DNA of 64,000 nt from Mycteria americana (taxonomy: Eukaryota > Chordata > Aves > Ciconiiformes > Ciconiidae), in the NCBI RefSeq assembly GCF_035582795.1, contig NC_134390.1:2247560-2311559 (forward strand). The letters run 5' to 3'. The notes beneath the pieces were generated by a model. That model was not told the origin of the DNA. It saw nothing but the letters and a program-made list of their open reading frames with translations, and searched no databases. Made by a program: the position numbers and the translations under genes. Numbering within the stretch: the first letter of the stretch is position 1; the number at the start of each line of letters is the position of its first letter. This document shows positions 36,801 through 51,800 of this stretch, one piece after another.

Positions 36801-39800
36801 CAGCAAGACGATGGCGACATCCAACGCAGCTGGGTCTCGCCGATGGCCTCGCTCAAACACAGCCCAGGCCAGCCGATGCCCCTGGACGATCTGCACGCTC
36901 CCTGCTGCCTCTTCTGGAACTAGATTACAGAGTTAGTCCACAAAGTCACCTAAAGTTAGAGCAAAGCTTGATCTTCTGGCTCACTTCTTTTAAAAACCTA
37001 CTCTAAGTGCCTGGGACATGTCTAGTGCAAGAACAGACCAAGCTGCAGGTCTCTGGAGATCTTTATTTATAAAAGGAGATGGGAAGCATAAAGAGCAGGA
37101 GCTGTTTAAAACGCCGCACCCGTTCTGCTTGTACGCCGGGGAGGTCCTGATTTACTCACGCACACTAACGAAGCCTGAGCAACTCGGGATCAGTGACCGG
37201 CTGCTTTCTTGGACTAATTCACCTTCTCAGCAACGTTTTTTTACACAAGCTAAGGGAAACAGGCAACCACAAGCTCGCTCCTCATCCTTTCTTCCAACAT
37301 GCATCTTGGAAAACAGGTTTGGAAGGCAAAAAAAAAAATCCAGCTGAAGTGTTTTTCTGTACATCGTGTTGGGCAGGAGCCACAACAGCCGACAGTTCTG
37401 AGGTTTTTCTGTGTCAAGACACCACGGCTTTCACAGTTAGAAGTTTATGCTCGCCCCAAACGGGATCAGCAGGGGAGGAAGAGAAGAAAGTCACAGCCAT
37501 GTGCTAAGAGTACACCTGCAACTCTCCCAGCGCCGAGTTGAAAAGCATTCTTCGACTTCGACGTCAGAGATGAAACAAACATGTCAGGAATGCCGCACGG
37601 CCAAGTGAAGGAGACACATTTCAGGTGCACCACAAGGCAAAAGGCCTCGGAAGGGGCTTTTTATCTCTTTGCACCCACCGAACAGCATCTTAAATATCAT
37701 ATGGCATTTACAGAGGCTCTTCCCTCCTAAAGTTCACTGGCCTCAGCATGGGAAGGCTTTGAGGAGAGCCCCCCGCCTTCGGCAGAGACCCCAGGAGCAC
37801 GTTTAAGAGCGATACACCTGGCTCTGGAACGGGAGGCCGGCAGAGTTAAAGCCACTTGGCAGAGCAAGAGAGTTTTCCCTCGAAGAGTCCAGCTGTTATT
37901 AAAAAGAGGCAATCGGGCGATGACTAAACATGATTTGAATTGCACATTAGCCCCAGATTTAAGAAAAAAAAAAAAAATCCATTCTATTCAAACCCAACAA
38001 GCGCAAAAACGGCAACACACCACGGCAACATTAACCCTTCCCCGGCAAACCCACGCGCCTCTGCGAGGCACGGGACGCACCGAGCCCACCACGCTGCCGG
38101 GTCCGGCAGACCCCACCGGCCAGCTGAGAAGTGCCCCGTAGCGTCTCAGTGCTGTTGCTTTACAAGTTAAAAGAAGTCCCTGTAGAAGATGAAATTGCAG
38201 TGAGTTTGTAGAACAAGAAAACTCTCGGGTGCAAACGTGCCCGCTGCAACTGGTGGACAGCAAAGACGGTCGCCGGAGCCGTGCAGGTTTATTCTCCCGG
38301 GGATCCCTGGGTGCACAGCTTAATTTTGACGCAAAGGCGGTTGTATCCCCAGGCTCCGCGCACAAACCAAGGGCCCAAGAAGCCAGGTGAGCGCTCACCA
38401 CTCCTAACCCCAAAGGTAAAAGGTTTTTCAGTAACAAGGGAAGCAGGTTTGGAGAGAGACCAAAGCGTTTCCTCCTGCTGCCCGGAAGCTCCCGAGGCGC
38501 CTGCGGCCTGGCAATGACTTTGCACCCCACAGACCGGCCACTGCAGAGAAGTCAGCGGCTCAAGAGAGCAGAGTCAGGGACCCGTCAGTCCAAACATGAC
38601 CAGGGAAAACTAAACTGGCCCCCAGGAGAAAACCGGCAGGCAGAGCAGCACCTCCCAGTGCAATTTCACTGCCCAGAGTTTAATTATAAGAGACTTTGCG
38701 CTAATCTTTAAACTACTTCAGGCACCAACCTCCAAGCAGAGAAGCACAGCGCTGGCCAGAACTCAGCCCTTCTCTCACCACTTACACCCGGTTTCTCTTT
38801 TTGAGAAGTATCAGAGCAAAGGCTGGATTATCAGTTCTCTCCTAGACCCAACCTTTTTTCTCTGCCAGATAACTATCTTGAGCCGAGGGCACGCCTGGAC
38901 CCTGCACGTCCCCGCACCGACAGGCCAACCCCTCACCCAGGCAATGCCGGGATGCTCCGTATTTGACTTCTAGGCTGGACGCTTGGTTTCTCAGCCTCAC
39001 CCCACAGACCATCCTCCTCCCGGGCAGCAGCGGCAGGGATGAGCAGAACAGCTCTACCTTCCAGCGGAAAGGCAAAGACAAAATCCCGCGGAGGGAGGAC
39101 CTGGCGTAGCGGGTCACGCGATTAGATTTCGGCCAGGGAACCGAACTCAAGAAGGTAGCTGCCCTACCCCAGCAAACAGGAACTGCCCTACAGAAAGAGC
39201 TGACACCCAAGGGCACCCAGGGCTGCCTCCAACCCGCGAGGTACCACGGAAAAACCAAACCAGTCTGCTGTCTGGGCAGCAGACTAAGAAAGGAAACACG
39301 CGGGCTGACAGCCTGCATCCGCACACAGCCCAGCACCTCTGGAGTCAGGATCTACGTGGACGCTCATCGCTTCCACACGTACAAAGTCTTCAGAGCTCTT
39401 TCAAGCAGAAGAGATAAAAGGCGGTGGGTAAAGCACTCAAAGTACCTTATGTTTGATCTTTTATGGTCACTTAATTTGGTTTCTCCAGTATCGCTGAAAG
39501 CTTGAGATTCTAGCGGAGCTCGAAGGGAAATCTAGCAAAAGAGCTGCGGCTCTGCAAATATTCAACCAACTGAACCCTAATAATTGTTACATCCGTGCAT
39601 TTATTCCTCCAGGATGGCAGCTCACGTGCCAGCGAGCCTCTGCCGGCCAGCTGCACGCCAGAGCCGGAACAGCCTCGTCCATGGGGACCCCTCCTCTCCC
39701 CTGCCAGCCAGACCTCCTGTACGAACACCCCTCGCTCGCTTTTATGCCTTTTTTAAATAACAAGAATGGCCAGAGCCCAGGAAAAGGTCTATTAGCCACT

Positions 39801-42800
39801 AAATTACCCGTGGAATTAAGCTGTTCCATCCCAAAAGTTATTATAAGACCAGGTTTTTAAACAAGCCTGTTTTGGCCCTGCGGGATGAGCTCGGCTGCCA
39901 AACGGTCCAACCTACAAAAGCACGTTACACATCCGCAGTTAAAACATCAGAGAACCTAAATTCACGTGTTCTGACAAAGCCAGGCCTGGGAGACACCCAG
40001 CCACATGCCAGCAGCCTCGCCGCAGGGCACCCACTCACAACGCTTCGTCTGTGAAAAGGTATTCGAGGTGCTCCTGGATCTGGATCTACATTCCAGCGGC
40101 TCTAAGCCCCCACGAGTTCAGCGCTCCCCAACCCTGTGCCCGTCGGTGCCCTAAAGGGCCTTCCAGAAAGCGCAGAGCTGGGAAAGATCAGCTCCGCTAC
40201 CCGATAACCAAAGCGGAGAGGGTTTTCTGAGAAAGTGAGGCTTTCCATTGCTGAATTAGTAAGACTAGGAAAACTTTTTGGGACCTGAGAGCGTGGATCA
40301 TTTGCCTTCACAGAGGTTTTTCTAACGCTCCGACAAAACTGTCGGCACCGCGCGCACGGCCGTGAAGAGGAAGCTCAGCGTCCCCCTCGAAAGCCACAGC
40401 CACAAACCAGACTTGGTGCGACATCACCGCAAAGCCCAGCGCTGCCGGGGGATGCAGAACCGTTGAGTCTTCAAGAACAGAGCAAGCTGCTTAAGTTATC
40501 TTAATTAAAAGGATTAAACGGAAAGGAGGGGATCCTCGGCAGAACGGCACAAGGTTTAACTCCCCCGCAGACATTCCTCGCAGTCCCCCCGCATGCGTGC
40601 AGCACACGCACCCCTCTGTGCATTTCACGGGGGGGTTTGGGCTATTTTTACTTTTGTCCTCCTCGGTGAAGAGGGGTTAAGGGGAAAACTGACTTTGTTT
40701 TTCCGGTTGAGACTCGAATGGGCTCTGGAAGGCCGGGAGGGAGCGAGAGCCGGGTCTGCCATTCTTCCCCTGGCCGCTCCTCCAAATTCCTGCAGCCAAA
40801 TGGTTCAAGAGCCCCTGAATGGGACATAATGACATCATTGATTGAATCATAATAGAGGGGGAAAGGGGGGGTGGGGAAAAGATGTATTTGTGTTACAGAC
40901 AAAAGCGAAGTTCTGTTTCACAGCGGGGACCAATGAAGAACCAGATGACTGGGCAGAGGGAGGTCAGAGAGTCCCCCCCAGCATTGTCCCCCCCCTGGGA
41001 GCGAGCCCTTCGCCACTCCCCGAAGGTTTGTCCGGGACGGGGAGCCCTTTCAGGCGGCACTGGGATCAATGCGCGAGCAGGAGTCCCCCTGACCCCGCGC
41101 AGCGCTCTCGTCATTTATTTTTAAAATGACATCGTGGGTGTGTGTAAGCGCGCGTAAAGGGCTGGGGCGGAGGGGGAAGCGCTTCCGAAGGAATAATGGT
41201 CAACGCCAAATTGCTTCAGGAGCTGGAGCCGGCAGCAGACAGGAGCGACAGCGCGGCACTAAGCCACGCAGTCACTTCTGGTTTGTTTGTTTCACAACAG
41301 CTTTTTCCCTTTGCAATAGGACTGCGGTGAACACGTAACCGCAGTTTTGGGACCGGCTTAGCTGAGCCACGATGGTGCTGCACCGGCAGACGTCCTGCAG
41401 CCCAACAGAAGACCCTCCAGCCCTTTCGGAGGGCAGCTGGATGCCAAGTTAGCATTTCTATTGGAAATAAAGTTACGGGTTTCTTCGACTGCTGTTTTTC
41501 CATCCTGCCTAGGCAACGGCTAGAGAAAACATCACATGATACCCAGTAGGCACTGAAAAGATAACGAAAGCCACAGTCTTATCAGCTGTAGAAGGGCGTA
41601 AGATGTTCTCGTGCTCAACCACGAGAGTTTCCAGTACAAAGAGAAGGACAATGACACGGCATACGGATCCCACCACCAACCCTGGAGACAGCTCTGCGCG
41701 TAGGAGAGCCAAGGGCAGGCTCTGGGGACCTTACGCCATCCTCGGGTGGGCACGTGGCCTCCAGCCTCCGGAGGGGCTGGCTCTGCACCTCCCTCCACTC
41801 CTTCCTACAGCCCCAAACCTTCATGACCAGGTCACGCACACCCCGAACTCCCGTGGCACCAAAACCCTCGTCACTTAAGCACTGACCGTAGTAAAGGACA
41901 GCTCCACCTTCGCCTGACATGGAGCTTATTCATGGGGAAGCAAGAACTAAGCCCTTGCAAAGCCCCTGGTAAAGTGCAAAGAGAGAAGGTCCAGAATTGA
42001 AAATTCAGGAAAATCCTGGCAGGTAAGGAACAAAATCCCCAGCAGAACACGTGCAAGAGGGACGGGAGAGCCTGCCTGGAAGGGGGTTCACAAAGGGCTC
42101 TGGGGAGATTGGGAAGAGCCTGGTCGTGGTGACGCCTGCTCACGGATGCGGCAGCCAGAAAGCAGCCAGCGTGATGGGAGAAAACCACACGACCAAGAAA
42201 CACGCAGGGCAGCTCTGCAACCCCAGCACTTGCCACAGCACCCTACTCACTGCCCCGGCCCTCCAAGAAGGGAAGAAAGCCGGTGGCAAGATTTACAAGA
42301 GCGTGGGTAGCTGAGGCAGCAGGAGAGAGGGAAATTACTGTGGATATGCTGGAGAGGAAATGCCAGAGGGGAGGAAATAACAGCAGCTGAGAGCACAGGT
42401 GACCGAGGGTCACAGCTCAGGCACTGGGGAAGGGACGCTGCAAGACACTGGCTCTCCGGCTTTCCAGCCCCTCGGGCACAGCGACTTACCCACTGCACCG
42501 TTGAACTTGAACCCTTCTGGCACAACCAAGTTTTAGGGGAGCAGCAGGAAAGCACCGGCGTCTCCGCCAAGGCAATAGGACGGGCTGCCCAGGAGCGTTA
42601 CGCTTGCATTCCTGTGCGGTTACGAGCCTGCAGGCACACGGTCAACCTGAAACCATGAAGTTACGCTCCCACCTGAAAAGCGTAACTTGTTGTTTGCTAC
42701 AACACACCTAAGGCTCCCCGCACCTCGTGCAGCACGACCGAGCTTGGCGTCTCATTAACTTCACTACTTCCTTATTAGCGTGACTCATCCACAGGAGCAG

Positions 42801-45800
42801 GGAGTAAAACATTTAGAAAAGCAACGAGCATTACGCCACTAAAATAGTGGAGAGACTGCGGAGGCAGGAAGCTTGAGCGTATTTCAAGCTTTTAAGACCT
42901 GCCTACTCCAGAAAGGGTGTCAACCCCCTTGCAGGTGTTTCAGTCCAATACCGGCGTTTCAAATTCGTCTTTACTCTCCTGCCCAGGAATCAACCCGCGC
43001 AGGGTCGGGCTCGCAGCAGCCTGCAATACGCGACCATTGAACGCAGCAGCGCCGAGGCTGGTTTTTCCCCAGGCACAGCGGCTGCAGCTGTTCAGGCCCA
43101 CGGGCACACATCACCTCGAGCTCCTTAGGGCTTCAGTGAGATTTCTGCTTCTAGCAGCAACCCAGATTTCTTTTCCCCTGCGTACCAGTCTAGAGGTATT
43201 TGCAGGGACAAGGCTGGTTGGACAAAACTCGTTATTTGCCTTCTAGGAAACGCAAGACCTTAATTTCCTTGCACAATCCCAGCGTATGCCAGCTGGATCA
43301 CCAGGGATCGGGACTGGAAACCACAAATCCATCCCTCTTCCCAGAGGAGACTGCTGCACTGCCCTTGACCGGAGTGCATCAGCCAGTGAAGACCACCACG
43401 GCCCTCAGGGGGAAGCTGTTGCTTTGTCTTAAACAAAAAACACAAAAGGGAAAAAAAAAAAAATGTCTCTTAAACCTCTACATTTGCCTCGAAGCCTCAG
43501 GTCTTATTGTCCACAGGGCTGCAGCCCTATGAAGATCTGGGTCCATCTTCAAGCACGCCAGTAAGCCCTGTGCTGGCACGCAGGCTCTGCCGTGCCTTCC
43601 CTTCCCGTGCCCACGTCTCCAACCACGGCTGCTCTGCCCTGCGTCTCGCAGCCCAGGTCAGAGCCAGGGCCGGGCTGCAGCACGCCACGCAGCCGGCTTT
43701 CGACGGCATCTGAGAGCCTTTGTCCAGAGGCACCCTGGTGCTGAGCTTCACCACGTCCAGGGTGGGGACGGGGAGGGCTCCGTGGGTGCAGGAGTGTTAA
43801 AAACAAGACTACAACCCCCCCATTACAAAAGGTGAACATAAACATCTCGCCCGCCCTGCCCTCCACCCCGGGATGCTGCCTGCGCCGGCGATTCGGTCAA
43901 CACAAACCCCTTCCCCAAGCGAGCCGGGAGGGGGCAGGGGCGGCGGAGGCCTCGCTTACAGCACCCTTGTGTTAAAACGTCCACGACTGCCAGCACTATT
44001 CTTCACCTTGTCACTTCCCATTATCTTAAACCAACAGGCCTGCATTCAGCAGCTCAACTTGGAAAATAGTGACGTCGGCTTGCAGGGGTTGGGGGAAGGA
44101 GCGGCAGCGAGGGGACAGGCAGCACGCACCGACAGTTACTGCGGCACGCAGCTAAAGCGCACGGCGAGCCGAACGCGGACCAGTGCGGGGCTCCCGTCCA
44201 GGAGCCAGGAGAGAAAAATAAGTTCGTCGAGGATTAGTGCTCAGTTTCTCTAAATCCTTACAGGGCCCAGCTGGAAACGCTCCAGCATTTACCCGCAAAA
44301 GCACTAAGGCTGGAGTGCCCCAAAACCGCTCCCTCTCTCCTCAAGACTGCGGTTTTACCTTTTGACTGAGGTTTACCTTCCGATACGGACGCTGTTACCT
44401 ATCTGCAGTCAGACCTGCTCAGCAACAGCTAAGGCAAAGACAAGGCATGAAACAGCTCAGCCTTCTTTGAGTCAGCTGCTGCCGAGCCTTCCACGAGCGC
44501 TCCCGTAGTTAGCACGGACCAACGGCTTTCCGGGCTCACAGAATCGCATCTCGCCAGCTCCGACACTCCTTGCTAGTTGCATTATTTTGTATCTGGATCT
44601 TCCGACTTCGTTTCTGCACACCCATGCAGTTCTAGCTGCATTCTTCTACCTGACCTAGTTTCTACCTTCCGCAGAACTACCGAAAAGTTTCTGTAACAAG
44701 CAAAAACACGAGCGGTGTTTTAGAGGGCTTTGCTTGCATTTTACTCTTTAAACCAGGACTACTTTTAATCTCCCTCTGTAAATCCAGCTGCCTTAGTTAC
44801 CACTAGTCCAACTCAGAGGGAGATGGAAAATCCTTTAAAAATTACCTAAAGCAGCTTTTTTAAATACCTAAAAATATTAAGATGTAAAAGCACAATGTCA
44901 TGGGAATTTCAGGGCACGGGGAAAGAAGTCCCGAGCGCGGCACCAGGGCTCTGCCCGCAGAAGCACTCTCACTCATCGTGCGGTCTATCACGACATACCA
45001 GCTCCTCCACATCTGGCACGCTACCCTGCCCGTTCCACGTGTCCCTGTGATGCTGCTCCAAGGGAGAAAAACTTCTTTTACGTGGCTGATTTAAGAAGCG
45101 CCAAATGCTCCATAAGCCCATTCAAAAAGCAGAGCTCGTGCAGTAGTCCTGAAGAGGACGGATGTGCGGACAACGCGCAGATGAAGCGATAAGCTTCTCA
45201 GGACAAATACAACCTCGCTACGAATTTCCAGCATGGTGAAGACGCTTTCCTGGGCCATCTTTTATATGTATTCTAATCACAATGCCCTACAGAAGGCAAA
45301 AGAGAAGGTGAGAGAGAAAGAGGAATTAAGACGAAGCACACAGAAAGAGAAGGGGCTGGGTTATAACCCAGAGGAGACGGCTCTCCTCACTCTGCCCCAG
45401 CAGAGAGTGGGTAGAAAGCAGAGAGGACAGCAACAGAAAGACACAAAGCTGACAACAGCCAGAAAAAGCAAAGTTTGGAAAGACAATAATATTCAGGGCA
45501 CGTGCCCTTTCAAAGAATGCAGGAGCCATCTCTTCAAAGTGACAGCAAAAGGCATTTCTTGACAACAAACTGGCCACATAAGCCAATCGCGCTTCTCAAA
45601 AACGCAGGCATGTGCCACCACGCATGACACGTCCATCCCCGGTGCTTGCTAGAAACAATCCTCGTCCACGAATCCTTTTTCCTTTCCTCTGCCAACATCT
45701 CCCCCCTCCACCACCCTTTGCTTCCTTGGTGGTTAATAGCTTCTCATCCGGGGCTGGCAGGGGGTGTTTGGAAAGATTGCAGGCAGAAAAATTATCCAGG

Positions 45801-48800
45801 AAAAGGATTCCTCCTCAGCACGTTATTATAAGCTTGCTGGAAGCCAAACAATTAAGCCAATTGTTTTCTCTCTCTCATTTAGCTATTTTGTATACACACA
45901 GACTTTCTGCTGGTCCACTGACCCCTGCTCTCCTCCAACACCACACGAACGTCACGCAGTCAGCCTGCCAGCTCATCTCGGGCGAGCGCAGCTCTTATCT
46001 GCTCCATGTAAAACACATTCTCATTAACTGGAATTAAACCAGCATTAATCTAGAATCATGACTGATGGCCGTATTAAAACATTAACTCTTCCTAGCCAGG
46101 AGAGTCAGAACCTGATCAAGGGGATACTTCGGCATCCTGTGCTGCTGCCCCTGCTCAGGATCCGACCCGGGATGCCTGCAGGGCTCTCGACATGTCTTAC
46201 GGCTACACCGCTCCGGCTGTAAAATGGAAGGCTTGCAACCAGGCAAAGAAAAATGAAGTTATTCAAGGTGGCACATGGCTCGGGAGCCACACTCCCCGCT
46301 CTGCCTCGCTACAGGCAGGTCACTCCACCTCTCAACAGACACAGAAACTTCCCCCCGCACCAAGAAGTCGCCGAGTTGGCGATGGGACAGGTTCCCCATG
46401 ACGAGGAACAGCAATGCTAGGCACACGTACGGAGATTTGCGGCAAAAATCCTTTGTTTCACCCCGAGCTCAGGGAAACGCGCTGGGGAGAAGAGGGCTCC
46501 GAGCGGGGACCCTGGGCTCGGGGTGACCTCGGAGCAGAGTCACTTCACCTCGCTGCTCCCAACCTCTGAACGGCCGAGGGTTAATCAGCTCATTGTTCGT
46601 AAGGCGGTTTGAGACCTCCACGTTAAAGAGGAGATATAAAAGCCAATTATTTTAGTCATCTGTTCGGATCGGGAAAGGTATTTGATAATGTAATACAAAG
46701 GTGGCAAACAGAGCTTTTATGTTATCCCAAGGGCTCTCGCTGTCCATTTGGTGCCAACGCTTTCTCAGCGGGAGACTTACAAGGCTATTTTATACATAAA
46801 GAGCAAACCACCCCCTTGGAGAAATGCTCCTGAATCACAGCCACGACGCAGGCAGCTCCCTCTGCAGCATCGAACCCTGCATATAAAACATGCAGCTAAA
46901 CATCCTCCCCCGGGGAGCGGAGAGTTTGAGGGTTACAGGGAGCAGCTGCTATAGAGAGGGAACATTTACAAGTGTGGGGGGTTAAGTACAACTAACAGGA
47001 GTCAAGGGATGGTAGCTTTAGGTCAGCGAGCGTGTGCTTTAACAGGAGGCCTCGGAGGGGAGAGTCAGTGCTACGGGGAGATAAACGCTTGCTTGATTTA
47101 TTTTAAAAATTAATTTGATGGCCCCGTGCTGCCTTGAGACAAATGAGCACCTGCCTCTTCTGCTCCAGCACAGCCAACCTTTCTGTTCGCCTCCTCTCCT
47201 CCCAGCGACCGGGGTCTCGCCTTCCCTTTAGGCAGAGAGGAAGAGGATTTTAAACTTGAAAGATTTCTACCCCAGAGGGCTAACAGAGGGGGAAGGGGGG
47301 TTCAAAGCTACAGATGAGTTCACAGCCACTAACGCAGCTCTGCATTCGCTCCCTGCTCACAGCAGGTCTGAAATCCCCCTTAGCTACGATTCTCCCCCCC
47401 ACATCCCTACCCCTCCCCAAACCAATTTGAATAGGAAATGAAGTGTGGCTCCGTGGAGACAATGGTTTATTGTAAAGTTTTTGCTGCGACGCACGGTATA
47501 AAAACCTGCCAAGACACATGTAAACATTTGCAACTGCCAGGCTCCTCCGTAATGAAAAGCTATAAAGAACACCCAGGTGGGAAGCACAATACTACCAGCT
47601 AATTAAAGTAACCAATAATATTCCTCCCAGGAATGCAAGAGTGTGTTCCGCTCAGTGGGAGAAGCCACTTCTAAGCCCATGAACTCGGCTTCCTGGTGGA
47701 GCAAACAAAAAAGGGACACGGCGCGGCGAGGCGAGCCCTGCCGCTGGACACCGCTCCGCAGAGCGCGCGGCCGGAGCTCGCAGGGGACACAAAGCCCAGC
47801 GTCGGGCAATCTGGAGGCCAGAGCCACCCTGCCACCGACTCCTGACCTTGGGCAAGTCATTTTCCCCACCGGTAGGTCTCCAGCCGTACAAAGGGGAGCC
47901 GTGCATTAGTATACAGCGAGCTGCATTTGCTGGTGAACGGCTCGGGGAGGTCGGACCTCGCACTTTGGTGGTTTTGGGTTTTTGCCACATACAGGGGCCA
48001 CGGTGCAACCCAGGAAGCCCGCTCCTTCCATAAGCCCCGGCTTTATTAAGCTGCAGCCACACAATCCTACCCAGGGAAGGCCACGGCCATAAACATTGAC
48101 AAGGCATATATTCCTCCTGAAAAATGGGAGCTCCTAGTGACAGGGTTAATGATGTTTGAGCAGCCTCTCACCCTGAGCTCCACATATCCCGGCTTTAATG
48201 CACTGGCCTCCTTCCCCCACCCCCAAAGGGACAGGAGAGGGAAGGGGGGGGGAACAGCGACCTCCAATGCCAGATATTTTCTACATCAGTGAATTCCCAG
48301 GGCCGGTGGAATAAAGCAGAACACTCGTACGTGGAGAAACAAGCAGCAAAAAAGGTCAAATCCATCCCCCCCCCGAGGAGGAGAGGGGCTTGTTTCACAG
48401 GGACGGAGAGGAGATGAACCTCCCCTGGCTCTTACCCTTTTCCACACCGAGAGGAGAGGTCTCCATGCCAACATTATCCAGCTGTTACAGCTGGACATTT
48501 CTTTTTCACTCACCACTATTTCTGAACAGTGCTGCAGCATGAGGTTCGTTACAGGCCAGAAGAGGAAAAGGCTATTTTTGTTTGGGAAGCGCACAGGATG
48601 TTGTATTAATCTCAGACTATATATTTATCCTTTCTTCTGTTCTCCCCAAACATGCTAAATTCATCTTCCCCCCCGCCGTTTGCTACGGAACACATTTAGG
48701 CAAGGGATTATCGCAGCGGTAAGCACACCATTCTCCGGCACACGTTTACCTCCAAGCACGCCCTGCGGCCCCCCCAGCACGTTCAGCGCCCTTCGGCAAA

Positions 48801-51800
48801 GCCCACCCTTCCAGCCGGAGACAGAGCGTGGCTCCATCTCCTGCCCCACCGACAGACCCCCGCAGTCAGCTCCAGCCCGCGAAGGCTGAGCTAAATCAGT
48901 TGCTAGGTACGAGGACCAGAAGAGGGGTTACGCTCAGAAGCTTGTGTATATTTCTCCCCTGGAAAAAATAAATAGCTTTAAGACCAAATCCATCCCCCTA
49001 CAAAGCTCATCTCATTTGTACTTCAAAGGGTTATTTCCTACCAGGGAGCTCTGGACGCCTTCTCTTCAGAGAGCTCATTACCTTGGTCTTTACAGACTTG
49101 GCTCCCACCCAATCAGAAATGTGCGCTTACACAGCGCGAGCCGAACGCCTGAAAACAAACCAATTACACAGCCCGCTAAACGGTGCCTCTTCCCATGTTA
49201 AAATCTGGATGAACAACCTTAAAATCCAACACCTCCGTTCAGCAGTAACTCCCTCAAAACCGTATCAAGAGTCACACGCAAAAACACGCAGAAGGAAAGA
49301 TGAAGGAAATGGTCTTGACAAGGCTCCCCCGGGGTCCGGGGCCCATGCCGCTGCATTAATAACGAGACGTAAAAACTCAAGCAGCACGAAGGCTTTGAAC
49401 GGTCACGGCACGCTACGAGCTGGAGCACTGGGCTAATCTGGAGGTGCAAAGAGTGTCCTAGAGGCCAAGGCACCTTACCTTCTTGGAGAGCGAGGAGACA
49501 TTCAAGCCAAATCTTTGAGCCCTTTCCTTTAATTTATCCATGTTTACCTATAAAGACATAGGAAACAATTTATATATTTTTTTAAATCACCATCACTCTA
49601 GGTGCAGGGATAGAGAGAAGGCCACCCCCGGAAAAGCCTCCCAGAACAGACTTGTGCACAGTGAGCAGCCCCAGGGAAAACTCCTCGGGGCACCGCGCTG
49701 CACTGACGTCCACAGCAGCAGCTCCTGCCAGCGCCGAGGGCCGCGAGACAGAACCAGCGTCCCAAATGAAGCTGCCAGAAACTGCCAGTCTGCCCCTCCG
49801 CTGCCCCAAACCAACCAAAGGATAAACACGCCAGGGGCTGCTCCCCCTCCTGCAGCAGCAGCTGTTTCAGACTGTCGCTGTGAGCCAGCTGTACCTGGTA
49901 CCTTCCCTGTGGGGGTCTGGTCAACACAAACAGAAAATAAACAGCCTTGTAGGCAAACTTGCTAGCACCGCTAAAAGTTACCACTGCTACCTGGCTGCCA
50001 CAGGTTTAAGAAGCCATTGCTGCACCCTCACTCTTCCAAAACTATTGTGTCGCATCTAAGCGGGTCCCCGGACCAAGCAGCTTCCCCACACATCACCCAG
50101 CCGGACTGCTTTCCCAGAGAGGCAGCAGCCACCGTTACGGCAGTTATCCCTAACGAACGCAGACTTTCAGGGACAAGCCGTCTACAGTCCGTGGCTCTGC
50201 AGAGGAAATCCTGGTGCTATTCTGCCTCGCAGATGCTCATGCAAGATCTTTTATGTCCCGGGCACCAGGGAAACCTATAACCTTGCCTGGTGACAGATCT
50301 TGTCTTGGCTTAACTCTGCTCCGCTCATCCTCAATCGGGTGTGCAAATACTGAGCTGGCTGCCCCGTGTAACAGAGCTCTCAGCCCTGCACACTTTGGTG
50401 CCTCCTGCTCAGACCTGGAAGTCAGACAGGCAAAGCAGCATTGGCCATTAAAAGCAGAGTAATTTATTACAGGTCACTCATTGTTCCCATTCCTGAGGTG
50501 TAACTCAAGCAATTCAGAAAAAGCAGAGAATGAAAAATCGGGCGTATTGGGGAAAAAAATAAATTTTTTTAAAATCCATCTTTGTTCCTTTCAGCATTTC
50601 ATTCTAAAATCAGCTCATCTGAGAAAACCGTCATAGAGGCGGCCAAAGACTACAAAGGGATGTGAACCCATCAAGCCCAGTGCAGGCACGACATCCAGGT
50701 GGGCTACGTCATCAACTCGCTCCACGTACGTTGTTCCCGGGCCATTTTGGCAGTTCACCCCTGCGGGCAGGACCCTCCTTCTACAGATTACAACACGCCT
50801 TGAGAGCCTGACCAGCAGTAAACTCAAGAACAAGAAGCATTTCTTACCGTGGGTTTGCTGTCTGCAGAGAGGCCTGAAATAAGAAGGCAAGAAAAAGAAA
50901 TCCCAGTTAGAGAACAAACATCTCATCCAAAAGGAGGTGCAGTAAAGTCACAGCGCTGCCTGAAGCAGCCCTGCACCCGTCCCACCACACACTAGTGAAG
51001 AACCGCTGTCCCGTTTTTCCCAGCTTCTATCTCTGCTCGCTACAGAATGAGTTTCCCAATTTCTTTTTCACCTTCAAATCAGCTTCTCCACCCGCCAAAC
51101 TGCTGCCGTCCCACCTCGCTACGACAGCTTTGGCAATGCAACCTGGCATTTCACAAAGCCAAAGGATGTTTGGCACTCTGCTCGAGGATACCACAGGAAA
51201 TTCGGGCTAGCGTCTTCCAGTTGTGCTTAGAAGAGATGCTGGGAAAAGTGTCTGAACTACCAAGGGAACAGCACGTGTCCTTTTCTTCCTGATTCTACAA
51301 TTCCCGCTCGGAGCTCCTGGGCGCGGTCAGGAATAGGGACAGAAGGGAAAACAAAGGTAGTCCCCACCGGCAATTTTTTTCTTCCAGCAATAATTAAATA
51401 TTTGCAGTAAGGTCACTCCATGGAGTGGTTTGCTTCACCTCCTCACCTTTGGTCGAAACTGTGGCCAAACCAAACCTGCCGAAGGTAAACAGAGCTTAGT
51501 CAGAGACTGAGGCAAAGACAAGGTCAGCCACTACCCGACACGTCGAGTCTTATGCGAGAACTTTTCCTTCAAATACTTTTCGTGAGGGTACTTGAGTCAA
51601 ACCGGTTTGGGGGCAAGATTAACTGGAGCACGCTATTATTGGCTCATGTAATTACTGCAACAGCTCCTGCGCTTACTCTGCATACAGCGATTCCCCACTT
51701 TCTTCATAAAACCGACCTCAAAGTCCAGAAAGCTAGTCGCATCACCAGCAGCTCACCATTTTTCCCTTTCATTGCCCTGTCTTTCCAGAATAACTGTGAG

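Larger units (their letters stand above)
31069..49478 (-). other. SARNP: SARNP intron 9 (18.4 kb)
   Basis: The largest intron in the window, of moderate GC. It contains a 30-G run and old SINE remnants, listed separately. Possible non-coding conserved blocks with AT-rich homeobox-like words occur near 35,860-35,960, 40,810-40,860, 46,560-46,760, 47,090-47,130 and 47,420-47,600. No other gene is supported. Confidence 0.6.

Noticed and set aside
45233-45562. Lys/Glu-rich open frame of 109 codons in SARNP intron 9
   Set aside because: No family resemblance, no splice or promoter context, and it lies in an A-rich stretch that gives Lys/Glu by chance.
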